A DNA stretch of 43,627 nucleotides from a virus. The DNA lies in the IMG/VR virus record IMGVR_UViG_3300023435_000037, positions 1 through 43,627 of that record. The stretch is one strand, 5' to 3'. Below, piece by piece: positions 6,224 through 13,624 of the stretch. The notes beneath the pieces are model-generated. The model was not told where the DNA came from. It saw only the letters and a list, made by a program, of their open reading frames with translations, and ran no database searches. How positions within the stretch are numbered: the stretch's first letter is position 1; each line of letters opens with the position of its first letter. A program made the translations under genes and the position numbers.

Positions 6224-6816
6224 ACGAGAAAGAACTCAAGGCAAAGCGGCAGAAAATTACATCTGTAATCAGGGCGTTCTCAATGGACCCGCACAATAGC
6301 CCATTAAAGAAACAGAAAGATCGGGAGATAGCTGGTAGGTTCATAGATAAGCTGAACTCAAACACATTCGATACCGGTGATCTTCCCTACTTCTCAAAGG
6401 ATGGGCTTGCCAAGAATCGTAACAAAGCTGAATGTGTACTGGCTATGCTATGCCGAACTGTGGTACATTATTGGAATGCAGCAGAGAGCCGTGTCGGTGA
6501 CGAGACAGATTATAATTTTGTTCTTGCCGATGATCTATGTAAGTTACGGTCCGTACATACAAAGTATGAGTCACTTGGTGTATTGGGTGATCTCAAGGGT
6601 TACTATTTACTAGAATCAATGAGGAAGGACATCGTTAAGGCGGTTAAGGCGAGTGACACCATCGAGAGTCATGTACGTGACATGGCTCAGGATCATGTGG
6701 ATACGCTCGGAGACTTAGACGAAGAGATTAGAAATAATCTCCCTAAACTTTCAGGACTTGAGGATGACAATGAAACAGGTACAGAAAATACTGAGTCAGA
6801 TAGAGTGGCCGACTGA
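6220..6816 (+). CDS. hypothetical protein preceding DNA polymerase
   Basis: A 198-residue, mostly helical, charged protein with no cysteine cluster or catalytic motif that I recognise. The start is in an ATGA overlap. Its last 47 bases overlap the DNA polymerase start. The C-terminus is acidic (LEDDNETGTENTESD). Position suggests a replication accessory role. Confidence 0.65.
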   Translation: MNEKELKAKRQKITSVIRAFSMDPHNSPLKKQKDREIAGRFIDKLNSNTFDTGDLPYFSKDGLAKNRNKAECVLAMLCRTVVHYWNAAESRVGDETDYNFVLADDLCKLRSVHTKYESLGVLGDLKGYYLLESMRKDIVKAVKASDTIESHVRDMAQDHVDTLGDLDEEIRNNLPKLSGLEDDNETGTENTESDRVAD

Positions 6817-8779
6817 CGTATTGATGATCGACTTCGAGAGCTACTTTGCTCCCGACTATAGCATCGTGGATCTGGGATCGACTGCGTATGTAGCTGATCC
6901 TCGTTTCGAGTTCACTGGTCTTGGCGTACAGATCAATGATGGTGATCCAATATTCGCATCGGGACCATACGTAGAGCTAATGATCGATAGATTGAAACGT
7001 AAATTCGGCAAGGCATTGCATAACTGCACAGTGGTGGCCAAGAATAATAAGTTTGATCTACTTATCCTGGCTGAGAAGTTCGGGATCTATCCCGCGTACC
7101 CATTGGATGTGGAAGATTTGTCACGTTACTATGATGCTAGGATGAGACACCGCTTGAAAGATCTGGCTAAGCATTTTGGATTGCCGCCCAAGGGTGACAC
7201 CATGCAATTCAAAGGACTACACTGGGGTGACATGTCACCTGAACAGAAACGTAATATGAGAGAGTATTGTCTTGGAGATATACATGATCAAATTGAATTA
7301 CTCAAAATACTGTTACCAATTATTCAGAATCCTGGTGTTGAGCTTGATCTTGCCAGGCATACTCTTAATCTCTATACTAAACCGATGCTTGATCTGGATG
7401 TTGAACAAGCTATACAGATCGGAAGTGATATGGATAAAGCGTTATCGAAAGATATCTCAAAAGTAGCTTGGGTATTAAAGCATAGATCGAAAGCTAAGCC
7501 TAGTATCCAGAAAATTCTCAGGACCAAGAAATTATTCCCAGAACTTCTTCAACGATGTCTTGATGACTGCGGTGCCGGTGAACAGGTGCCCATGAAAAAG
7601 GGTAAGAATGAGATGATACCGGCTACGGCTAAAGAGGATGTTGAGTTCCAGTTGCTACTGGTACATGGTGACAAGAAAGTACGCGAGCTATGCCAGGCTA
7701 AGGCCGCATGTTCAAGCTGGTCACTGCATCAGAGTAAGGTAAGGCGTATGATCAGAGAAGCCGAGTGCTCCAATGGTAAGCTTAGGATACCGTTAAAATA
7801 TTACGGTGCACACACTGGTCGGTGGTCCGGTACCGGTGGGTGGAATCCATTGAACCTGGGCGGTAAGGGTAGAGGCAATCCTATTCACCCGCTCATAGGA
7901 CAGGTACGCAATACATTGGTGGCCCCAGATGGTCACATGTTAGTTGTTGTTGACAGTGCACAGGTCGAAGCACGTGAGTTAGCTTGGACTGCACATCAAG
8001 ATGATTTAGTGGAAGGGTTTGCAAATGGTGAAGATATTTACTCTATATTCGCTAGTGACTTATTTCAAACGAAAGTTTGGAAGCCAAGCGAAGAAGAAAA
8101 GAAAACTCCTGAAGGCAAAAAAGTTGATATTATGCGAGGCTTTGGGAAAGACGCTATCCTCGGATGTGGTTACGGAATGGGAACTGATACCTTCTACATG
8201 CGTTGCAGGCAGAATGGTTCTCTGCGTCCACTCTTCGATTCTGGAGAGTACGACAAGCCTTTCATTGATCGACTTATCAAAACTTATCGGAAAAAATATG
8301 CCAATGTTCCTGCCTTCTGGTCGGAGATCGAACGATGCTTTCGTATTGTCACCAAGTACCCAAGCCAGGAAGCAAGTTATGAAATATCTAAATATGCCAG
8401 ATTCACCTTTACCAGGCATGGTTCCACTACACAGCTAAGACTTCCATCAGGTAGACCGTTAACGTATCGTCATGCTACAGTGTCACCCAAACAGGATAGA
8501 CTCAAATATATCTGGGGTCCGTTGTGGGGTGGGACACTGACAGAGAATGTAATTCAGGCTATGTGTCGGTGTCTGTTCGGACGCTGGTTGTTAGACTGTG
8601 AGGATGCTGGCATACCCATAGTATTGCACACATATGATGAACTTGTTGGTTGTGTACCTGAAGATCAGGCTGAAGATAAGCTTAAAGTTATGAGTGACAT
8701 CATGTGTACTGTCCCTAAGTGGGCCACTGGTTTGCCGCTTGGTGTAGATACGTTCATTGCTAAGAGGTATAAGAAATGA
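6770..8779 (+). CDS. family A DNA polymerase with 3'-5' exonuclease
   Basis: 669 residues from ATG 6770, chosen because TGAGGATGACA precedes it; an ATG at 6764 and a TTG at 6758 are alternatives. Exonuclease motifs: IDFES (D21, E23), KNNKFD (D96), YCLGD (Y166, D170). Polymerase motif A VVVDSAQVEAR (D395, E400, R402), motif B RGFGKDAILGCGYG (R456, K460, Y468), motif C LHTYDE (H620, D623, E624). The 5'-3' exonuclease domain of bacterial Pol I is absent, as is usual for phage replicative PolA enzymes. All catalytic residues are present, so it should be active. It is the centre of the replication operon. Confidence 0.95.
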   Translation: MKQVQKILSQIEWPTDVLMIDFESYFAPDYSIVDLGSTAYVADPRFEFTGLGVQINDGDPIFASGPYVELMIDRLKRKFGKALHNCTVVAKNNKFDLLILAEKFGIYPAYPLDVEDLSRYYDARMRHRLKDLAKHFGLPPKGDTMQFKGLHWGDMSPEQKRNMREYCLGDIHDQIELLKILLPIIQNPGVELDLARHTLNLYTKPMLDLDVEQAIQIGSDMDKALSKDISKVAWVLKHRSKAKPSIQKILRTKKLFPELLQRCLDDCGAGEQVPMKKGKNEMIPATAKEDVEFQLLLVHGDKKVRELCQAKAACSSWSLHQSKVRRMIREAECSNGKLRIPLKYYGAHTGRWSGTGGWNPLNLGGKGRGNPIHPLIGQVRNTLVAPDGHMLVVVDSAQVEARELAWTAHQDDLVEGFANGEDIYSIFASDLFQTKVWKPSEEEKKTPEGKKVDIMRGFGKDAILGCGYGMGTDTFYMRCRQNGSLRPLFDSGEYDKPFIDRLIKTYRKKYANVPAFWSEIERCFRIVTKYPSQEASYEISKYARFTFTRHGSTTQLRLPSGRPLTYRHATVSPKQDRLKYIWGPLWGGTLTENVIQAMCRCLFGRWLLDCEDAGIPIVLHTYDELVGCVPEDQAEDKLKVMSDIMCTVPKWATGLPLGVDTFIAKRYKK

Positions 8780-8850
8780 TAGTACGTTCAGCATTTATCT
8801 TGACACTTTGTGCCACATATATAATTTGGTTTATCAGGAGACACATATGA
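8776..8850 (+). CDS. 24-residue single-pass membrane peptide
   Basis: The frame MIVRSAFILTLCATYIIWFI then RRHI lies exactly between the polymerase and the next gene. ATG 8776 overlaps the polymerase stop (ATGA), and its own TGA overlaps the next ATG (ATGA at 8847-8850). AAGAGG lies 8 bases upstream of the start. About 16 hydrophobic residues bounded by Arg fit a single membrane helix with a basic C-terminal end. Could be a tiny membrane effector or only a coupling peptide; function unknown. Confidence 0.55.
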   Translation: MIVRSAFILTLCATYIIWFIRRHI

Positions 8851-9002
8851 AACGATATAAGAAACAAAGTCATCTTGTCAAGGCGGCTATCCATAAAGTT
8901 ACTTCAAGACAGGCCGAGATTAATCGAAACTTTACCAAGCTCCTCAAGAACGGAGGTGACTTCCTTCAGAACTGTGCCGCTAGACTGAGGTTGCCAAGGT
9001 GA
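8847..9002 (+). CDS. small basic hypothetical protein
   Basis: A 51-residue protein beginning MKRYKKQSHLVKAAIHK. ATG 8847 is preceded by CAGGAGACACAT and overlaps the upstream stop (ATGA). Very basic, likely helical. It ends overlapping the GTG of the nuclease gene. Confidence 0.6.
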   Translation: MKRYKKQSHLVKAAIHKVTSRQAEINRNFTKLLKNGGDFLQNCAARLRLPR

Positions 9003-9460
9003 AGAAGAAACAAACTAAAGCTCAGAAGTGTAAAGACCTGGGCAACGCTGTCATCCAGATACGTAACGGCCAGAAGGTTAAGCGTGTCGGTGCCAGGGAT
9101 GGTTCGATACCAACGCGTTCAGCAATACCAGTCGATTCCAAAAAACTTGAGGATGACGTATTATCTGACTGCTTAGACTGGCTCAAGAAACATCATGTCA
9201 TGCACAATAGACATGACTGTGGTGCCGGTAACTTTGGTTCTGGCTATGCTTCTTATGGCATCCTAGGATCAGGTGACATTCATGGTATGCTTAGAAAACA
9301 TGATGGTAAACACTTTGAGATCGAATGTAAGAAGGGTAAAGGTGGCAGGCTGAGTAAGTTTCAGCAGAAACGTAAACGAGAAGTTGAATACAATAACGGC
9401 TTATACTTTGTGGTACACGGCTTGAGAGAACTAGTATATTACATGGGGTGTTGGGTATGA
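8999..9460 (+). CDS. VRR-NUC domain endonuclease
   Basis: 153 residues, starting at GTG 8999 inside the preceding stop (GGTGA). The VRR-NUC/PD-(D/E)XK core is visible: an N-terminal helix with LEDDVLSDCLDWL, then GSGDIHG (metal-binding Asp) and FEIECKKGKGGRLSKFQ (ExK). Stand-alone VRR-NUC proteins of phages are structure-specific nucleases often found near the replication genes, as here; they can act on branched or junction DNA. All core residues are present. Confidence 0.82.
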   Translation: MKKKQTKAQKCKDLGNAVIQIRNGQKVKRVGARDGSIPTRSAIPVDSKKLEDDVLSDCLDWLKKHHVMHNRHDCGAGNFGSGYASYGILGSGDIHGMLRKHDGKHFEIECKKGKGGRLSKFQQKRKREVEYNNGLYFVVHGLRELVYYMGCWV

Positions 9461-9915
9461 AAATTTGTACTAAATGTAGGGATCTAAAATCGGATTATGA
9501 ATTTCGCACAGATCGCACAAAGAAAGATGGTTTATATTCTTCGTGTAGAGTTTGCTGTAGGAAGTATCAGAATAATTATCGCAAGCAAAATCTAGAACAG
9601 GAAAGAGAACGTTGCAGGAGGCATTATAAATCATTACGCGGTTACTTGATGCACGTTTATCATTGTATGGAAATGAGATGTAAGAATAAAAAGGTCCACA
9701 ACTATCATCGTTACGGTGGTCGGGGTATTAAAATAAAGTTTAAGAGTCGTAAAGAATTTGTGAATTATGTTATAGATAATTTACAAGTTGACCCTAGAGG
9801 GCTACAGATAGACCGTATAGACAATGACGGGCATTATGAACCTGGGAATATTAGGTTTGTAACAGCCTTAGAAAATGTTCATAATAGGAGTAATTCAAAA
9901 TGCAAAAGAAATTAA
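9457..9915 (+). CDS. HNH endonuclease (free-standing, homing type)
   Basis: 152 residues from ATG 9457, which overlaps the previous stop (ATGA). Zinc-ribbon start KICTKC...CRVCCRKY, a basic middle, then YHRYGGRGI and the HNH-type QIDRIDNDGHYEPGNIRF. This is the usual layout of phage free-standing HNH nucleases that spread as mobile genes. Base composition is more A+T-rich than the neighbours (for example AAAATTTGTACTAAATG), in keeping with later insertion between two replication genes. Confidence 0.85.
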   Translation: MKICTKCRDLKSDYEFRTDRTKKDGLYSSCRVCCRKYQNNYRKQNLEQERERCRRHYKSLRGYLMHVYHCMEMRCKNKKVHNYHRYGGRGIKIKFKSRKEFVNYVIDNLQVDPRGLQIDRIDNDGHYEPGNIRFVTALENVHNRSNSKCKRN

Positions 9916-11144
9916 AGTTATCGGCGAGTTCGATATCTGCTTACAAATGTTGCCCCTTTAGATTTAGGAATGCTTATGTCTTAGGGATACGCTCCATTGA
10001 AAGCACAGATGCCCAAAGAATAGGTACTTCATGGCATGAAATTTTAGAGGTAGCCAGCCTGGAACCTGGAGGTTGGTGTCCTGAATGTTATGATCATGTC
10101 ATTGAATCATTTAAGATTGATGAAACCTGTCCCATCTGTGCGGGCACTGGTAAAGTACCTGAAGATGTGATGGAAGCAGTAGTACGCGTGCTTAACAAAG
10201 CGTATGCTGATGTACCGTTGCTCAACAAAGCGGCCAAGGATCTTGAGCGTACTAGATTGCTCTACGCACTGGTCGGTTATCGCTGGTACTATGGTAGTGA
10301 CTTTGAACCGTCTGTGATGCGGGAGGAATATTTCAAGTTACCATTACTCAATCCTACCACTGGCCATCCGGTACCCAATGTCACCCTGGAAGGTAAGATC
10401 GATAAGATAGTTAACCTTCTCGGTGAACAGATCAGAGGTGTCAAGGAACATAAGACTACCAGTAGTTCACTAGATAGTGACTCTTCATTCTGGTCGCACC
10501 TTAACATGGATACTCAAACTTCACTATATATATATGCAGCTAGACGGTTACAACTCGCCGGTGAACTGGAAAAGTTTGGGATCAAGGCTAGTGATCCACT
10601 GATTAGTAAGATCAGCTATGATGTGCATCGTAAACCAAAAACTACACCCAAGGCTATTAGCCAGAAGGCTAGTAAAGAGTTCGTAGAAACCAGCATGTAC
10701 TGTGGCCAAGAGTTTACAGTGGAGGTCACATACGTAGAGGGTGATGATACACCTGTAATAGCTATGGCTGTCAACGGTGAGATAGTTGAGGTAGAACCTG
10801 GTAAGAAGGCAGGGACATACGCTATCCGAGAGACATGTGAGATGTACGGTGCCCGACTGCTTGAGGACATAACACAGCGTCCCAAGTATTTCTTTGAGCA
10901 AAAAGAATTGGTACGTACCGATGCTGAGATGGCAGCATTCGAGTTTGAACTGTATGACATCGCCAAGGATATGCAATCTAAGATCAGAGCGGATCGCTGG
11001 TGGCATAACGAATTTGCTTGTGAGGCCACATTCAAGTGCGACTATTGTGATAGTTGTTATAATCATATTCCGTTGGATGTAAACAATCCTCCGACTGGAA
11101 TGAAATGGATCTTTAAGCCGAAAGAGGAGAAATCAAATGACTAA
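9900..11144 (+). CDS. RecB/Cas4-like PD-(D/E)XK exonuclease
   Basis: 414 residues. The N-terminal KLSASSISAYKCCPFRFRNA is the typical start of this family, followed by GTSWHEILE. The catalytic core is VTLEGKIDKIV (Asp) and RGVKEHKTTSS (E-x-K type), then a Q-containing helix (DTQTSLYIYA). Zinc-like cysteines occur near residue 60-80 (CPECYDH, CPICAGTG) and at the C-terminus (FKCDYCDSCYNH), so an Fe-S or zinc cluster is possible. Such proteins act with a Sak4-type ATPase and SSB in phage recombination; both follow directly. Confidence 0.85.
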   Translation: MQKKLKLSASSISAYKCCPFRFRNAYVLGIRSIESTDAQRIGTSWHEILEVASLEPGGWCPECYDHVIESFKIDETCPICAGTGKVPEDVMEAVVRVLNKAYADVPLLNKAAKDLERTRLLYALVGYRWYYGSDFEPSVMREEYFKLPLLNPTTGHPVPNVTLEGKIDKIVNLLGEQIRGVKEHKTTSSSLDSDSSFWSHLNMDTQTSLYIYAARRLQLAGELEKFGIKASDPLISKISYDVHRKPKTTPKAISQKASKEFVETSMYCGQEFTVEVTYVEGDDTPVIAMAVNGEIVEVEPGKKAGTYAIRETCEMYGARLLEDITQRPKYFFEQKELVRTDAEMAAFEFELYDIAKDMQSKIRADRWWHNEFACEATFKCDYCDSCYNHIPLDVNNPPTGMKWIFKPKEEKSND

Positions 11145-12090
11145 AAAAGCACCACCCGTACCAGGTGACACACCCAAAGCTGGTCCTAAATCACCGTCAG
11201 GTGCTGGACCAAAGCCGCCGACAGTACCTAAAGGTGTGAGAGCTAAGGCCGCTGGTAATGAGAAGAAGAAAAAAGTTATCAAGACATTCCAAGTAGCCGT
11301 GTGGAGTGGCGAAGGTGAAGGCGAGAAGTGTTTGGGATACGCTGACTCTGGCCTGGGTAAGACCACACTGGGGGCACTCGCACCCACACCAGTATTTCTA
11401 GGACTTGATGATGGTGGTCGAAAGATTAAAGATCCCCGTACTGATGAAGATCTCAAGTATATCCCAGGTGTTGAAACGTTCGATGACTTCAGCCAAGCAG
11501 TACAACAGGTGAGCTTATTCGATGACTATGAAACAGTAGTAGTTGACACCGGTACTATACTCGAAGCACTTGCACATGATTGGATGCTAGAGAATGTCAC
11601 CAATGATAAGAATGAATTTGTTGCTAACATCGAGAAGTATGGTTGGGGCAAGGGACATCGACACCTGTATGATACCATGCGTGCACCATTAGCCGACTTT
11701 GACGCGTTAATTAGACGCGGTAAGAACATCTTGGTCCTGTGCCAGATGCAACAGGCTGAGATAACTAACGCCGCTGGTGAGAACTACCTTTGTGATGTGC
11801 CTAAGCTGGCACAGCAACATGGCAAGACTCCCTCTGTGTGGGGTATGTGGGTAGAATGGTGCGATCATGTGTTTAAGATTGGCTACTCAGATCTGAAAGC
11901 AGCTAACAAGAAAGCAACAGCGTCCAATGAGCGTATCATCTTCCTGGATGGTACAGTCAATTATAAAGCTAAGTCGCGTACTGTACCTAGTGAGTATTCG
12001 CTGGTTACATTTAGTGACAAGACGGATGACTCATTGTGGAGATTTATCTTTGACGAGGCATGGCGTGACCTCGCGGAGGTAGAAAAGTAA
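11137..12090 (+). CDS. RecA-like (Sak4-type) phage recombination ATPase
   Basis: 317 residues. The first 45 are Pro/Lys/Ala-rich and probably disordered. Walker A is ADSGLGKT at residues 69-76; Walker B is ETVVVDTGT with D137. The small single-domain RecA-like core is that of the phage AAA_24/Sak4 group, which anneals single strands with the help of SSB. ATG 11137 follows GAGGAGAAATCAA and overlaps the preceding gene by 8 bases. It ends TAATG with the next gene. Gene order (nuclease, ATPase, ssDNA-binding candidate) supports the assignment. Confidence 0.8.
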   Translation: MTKKAPPVPGDTPKAGPKSPSGAGPKPPTVPKGVRAKAAGNEKKKKVIKTFQVAVWSGEGEGEKCLGYADSGLGKTTLGALAPTPVFLGLDDGGRKIKDPRTDEDLKYIPGVETFDDFSQAVQQVSLFDDYETVVVDTGTILEALAHDWMLENVTNDKNEFVANIEKYGWGKGHRHLYDTMRAPLADFDALIRRGKNILVLCQMQQAEITNAAGENYLCDVPKLAQQHGKTPSVWGMWVEWCDHVFKIGYSDLKAANKKATASNERIIFLDGTVNYKAKSRTVPSEYSLVTFSDKTDDSLWRFIFDEAWRDLAEVEK

Positions 12091-12464
12091 TGGGAGGACC
12101 ACTACAACCAAGATACGGGCAAGGAAGAAACGAACGCTGTGGCTGTGGATCAGGGTTGAAGTTCAAGTACTGTCATGGTGACGCTGGTAAGGCGGCAGTG
12201 TGCGAGCACTATCTCAATGAGATTATGCTACGCCTGATCATGAAAGAGAAATACAAACAAGGTATGATTACTAAAGCACAGTATGATATGTGGATAGCCA
12301 AGGCTAAGGGTGACGGTGAGAGCCGCTCCACGACTGAAGCGGAAGTCGGTGAGATCCTGGACAAGGCTGGATTGAAAAGATGTGCCGGTGCATTGTGTAG
12401 TGCACCAGTACCAGACAATGTAGAGTTCTGCGTGAAGTGCAAGAAAAAAATTACAGAGAGGTAA
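12090..12464 (+). CDS. SEC-C motif metal-binding protein
   Basis: 124 residues. Residues 12-30 read GRNERCGCGSGLKFKYCHG, an almost textbook SEC-C motif (C17, C19, C28, H29) as at the C-terminus of SecA, where it binds zinc. A helical middle follows (residues 35-70), and the C-terminus has a zinc-ribbon-like CAGALC...FCVKCKKK. It starts in the TAATG overlap with the ATPase gene. Its place between the recombination ATPase and the ssDNA-binding candidate suggests a replication/recombination role, not secretion; that role is inferred. Confidence 0.75.
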   Translation: MGGPLQPRYGQGRNERCGCGSGLKFKYCHGDAGKAAVCEHYLNEIMLRLIMKEKYKQGMITKAQYDMWIAKAKGDGESRSTTEAEVGEILDKAGLKRCAGALCSAPVPDNVEFCVKCKKKITER

Positions 12465-12467
12465 ATT

Positions 12468-13517
12468 ATGGGAATTAAAATTGATCGAGTAGGAACATTC
12501 AGATGTGAAATCCTGGAGAGCGGAGTTGGAAAGACAAAGACGAAAGGAATGCCCCAGTTCCTGGCAAGAGTACATTGTACTGAATTGTATGATGAGAATG
12601 AAAAACAATGGTTCAATGTAGCAGACTGGGACATGGAGACAAATATATTTGAATGTCTTTATGGTGTTAAGAAGGGTGACACCACTGCTTCACCTACACT
12701 GGGTTACGAACAGATCATGAAGGTGTTTGGTTGGGACGGGGCGTCACTCGCTGCACTAGCCGTAGCCGATTACATAGGTAAACAGTTCCAGATCCGTATC
12801 ACTGAGAACACCTACGAGGGTGCACGCTCTCCGTTCCAGGTGAGTTGGATCGATGAATTTGATGCTGATCCGGTCTACACACTGCGTAAACTGGACGCTA
12901 AAGACGTAGCTAGTCTGGATGCACAGTTCTCCAATACTGCACCGAGTACTAAGACAGCATCCTCAGCTAAGAAGGCTGGACCGAAGGTACCTGGCAGAGC
13001 ATCAGCACATCCGGCACGTGTACCGGCTGATAATGGTCCAAAGGCACCGACACCACCGACACCTGCAACAGAGACAGCAGAAGAGGTACCTGATAAACCT
13101 CCGACAGCGGCTGAGAAGAGAGCCATAACAAAAGCCAGATCAGAGAAGATCAAGAAGCAGGCTAAAGACGCAGCAGCGGCAAAGAAACAAGCAGCAACAG
13201 CAAAGGCAGCGGCACCTAAAGCCCCGACACCGCCAACATCAGCATCTCCTCCAGTACCAGAAGAGGAAACGCAGGATGTAGAAACAGCAGAGGGTGAGTT
13301 ACCTTTGCCGGAACCTGAAGGATCACTAACCAAGAAAGAAGCTTGGAATAAGATCTTTGAGATGCGAGATGAGACCATCGATGATGAAACTGTCAAAGCA
13401 TTATGGGATGCTGCCATTGAGGAAGCGGCTGGCGAAGGTGCCAAGCACGCTGATGTCACTGGCGAGCAGTGGTCACAGGTAGTACAGATTGTGTTAGCGG
13501 ATTGCGGTAAGTTCTAG
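12468..13517 (+). CDS. putative ssDNA-binding protein (DUF669-like) with long Ala/Pro linker
   Basis: 349 residues. Residues 1-145 are a folded beta-rich domain of the kind found beside Sak4-type ATPases in phages (DUF669-like; GTFRCEILESGVGKTKTKG, then LARVHCTELYDE). Residues about 155-280 are a low-complexity Ala/Pro/Lys linker with repeated APKAPTPPT-like units. Residues about 283-349 form a small acidic helical domain. An acidic tail after a flexible linker is the general SSB design. Direct homology to SSB is not visible; the call rests on context and layout. Confidence 0.6.
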   Translation: MGIKIDRVGTFRCEILESGVGKTKTKGMPQFLARVHCTELYDENEKQWFNVADWDMETNIFECLYGVKKGDTTASPTLGYEQIMKVFGWDGASLAALAVADYIGKQFQIRITENTYEGARSPFQVSWIDEFDADPVYTLRKLDAKDVASLDAQFSNTAPSTKTASSAKKAGPKVPGRASAHPARVPADNGPKAPTPPTPATETAEEVPDKPPTAAEKRAITKARSEKIKKQAKDAAAAKKQAATAKAAAPKAPTPPTSASPPVPEEETQDVETAEGELPLPEPEGSLTKKEAWNKIFEMRDETIDDETVKALWDAAIEEAAGEGAKHADVTGEQWSQVVQIVLADCGKF

Positions 13518-13612
13518 ACTTGCGTAGGGGTAGAACCCCTTTATAAGGGTGGTCGGCTGCTTCCGTACAGGCTATATTCCTGGTCAGAGAAACCAGCGGC
13601 CACCTAATTTTT
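13518..13612 (+). promoter_or_regulatory. leader with competing hairpins upstream of primase-helicase
   Basis: AGGGGT (13526-13531) pairs with ACCCCT (13535-13540). The same ACCCCT segment can instead form CCCTT/AAGGG (13537-13541 with 13545-13549). Downstream, GGTGGTCG (13548-13555) pairs with CGGCCACC (13597-13604) and encloses a CTGGT/ACCAG hairpin (13580-13584, 13592-13596). AATTTTTA follows directly, then GGAGGATAACATG. The mutually exclusive stems plus a T-rich stretch look like an attenuator or a translation-control leader. Confidence 0.5.
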
Positions 13613-13624
13613 ATGGAGGATAAC

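Noticed and set aside
8019-8438. Frame of 139 codons inside the DNA polymerase gene
   Set aside because: Overlaps the conserved motif A to motif B region of the polymerase in another frame; no ribosome-binding site.
10548-11066. Antisense frames of 139-172 codons opposite the RecB/Cas4-like gene
   Set aside because: Composition is not protein-like, there is no start signal, and the sense gene has clear catalytic motifs.
12875-13459. Long antisense frame of 194 codons opposite the ssDNA-binding candidate
   Set aside because: It is the mirror of the Ala/Pro/Lys repeat linker; low-complexity product, no Shine-Dalgarno, wrong strand for the block.
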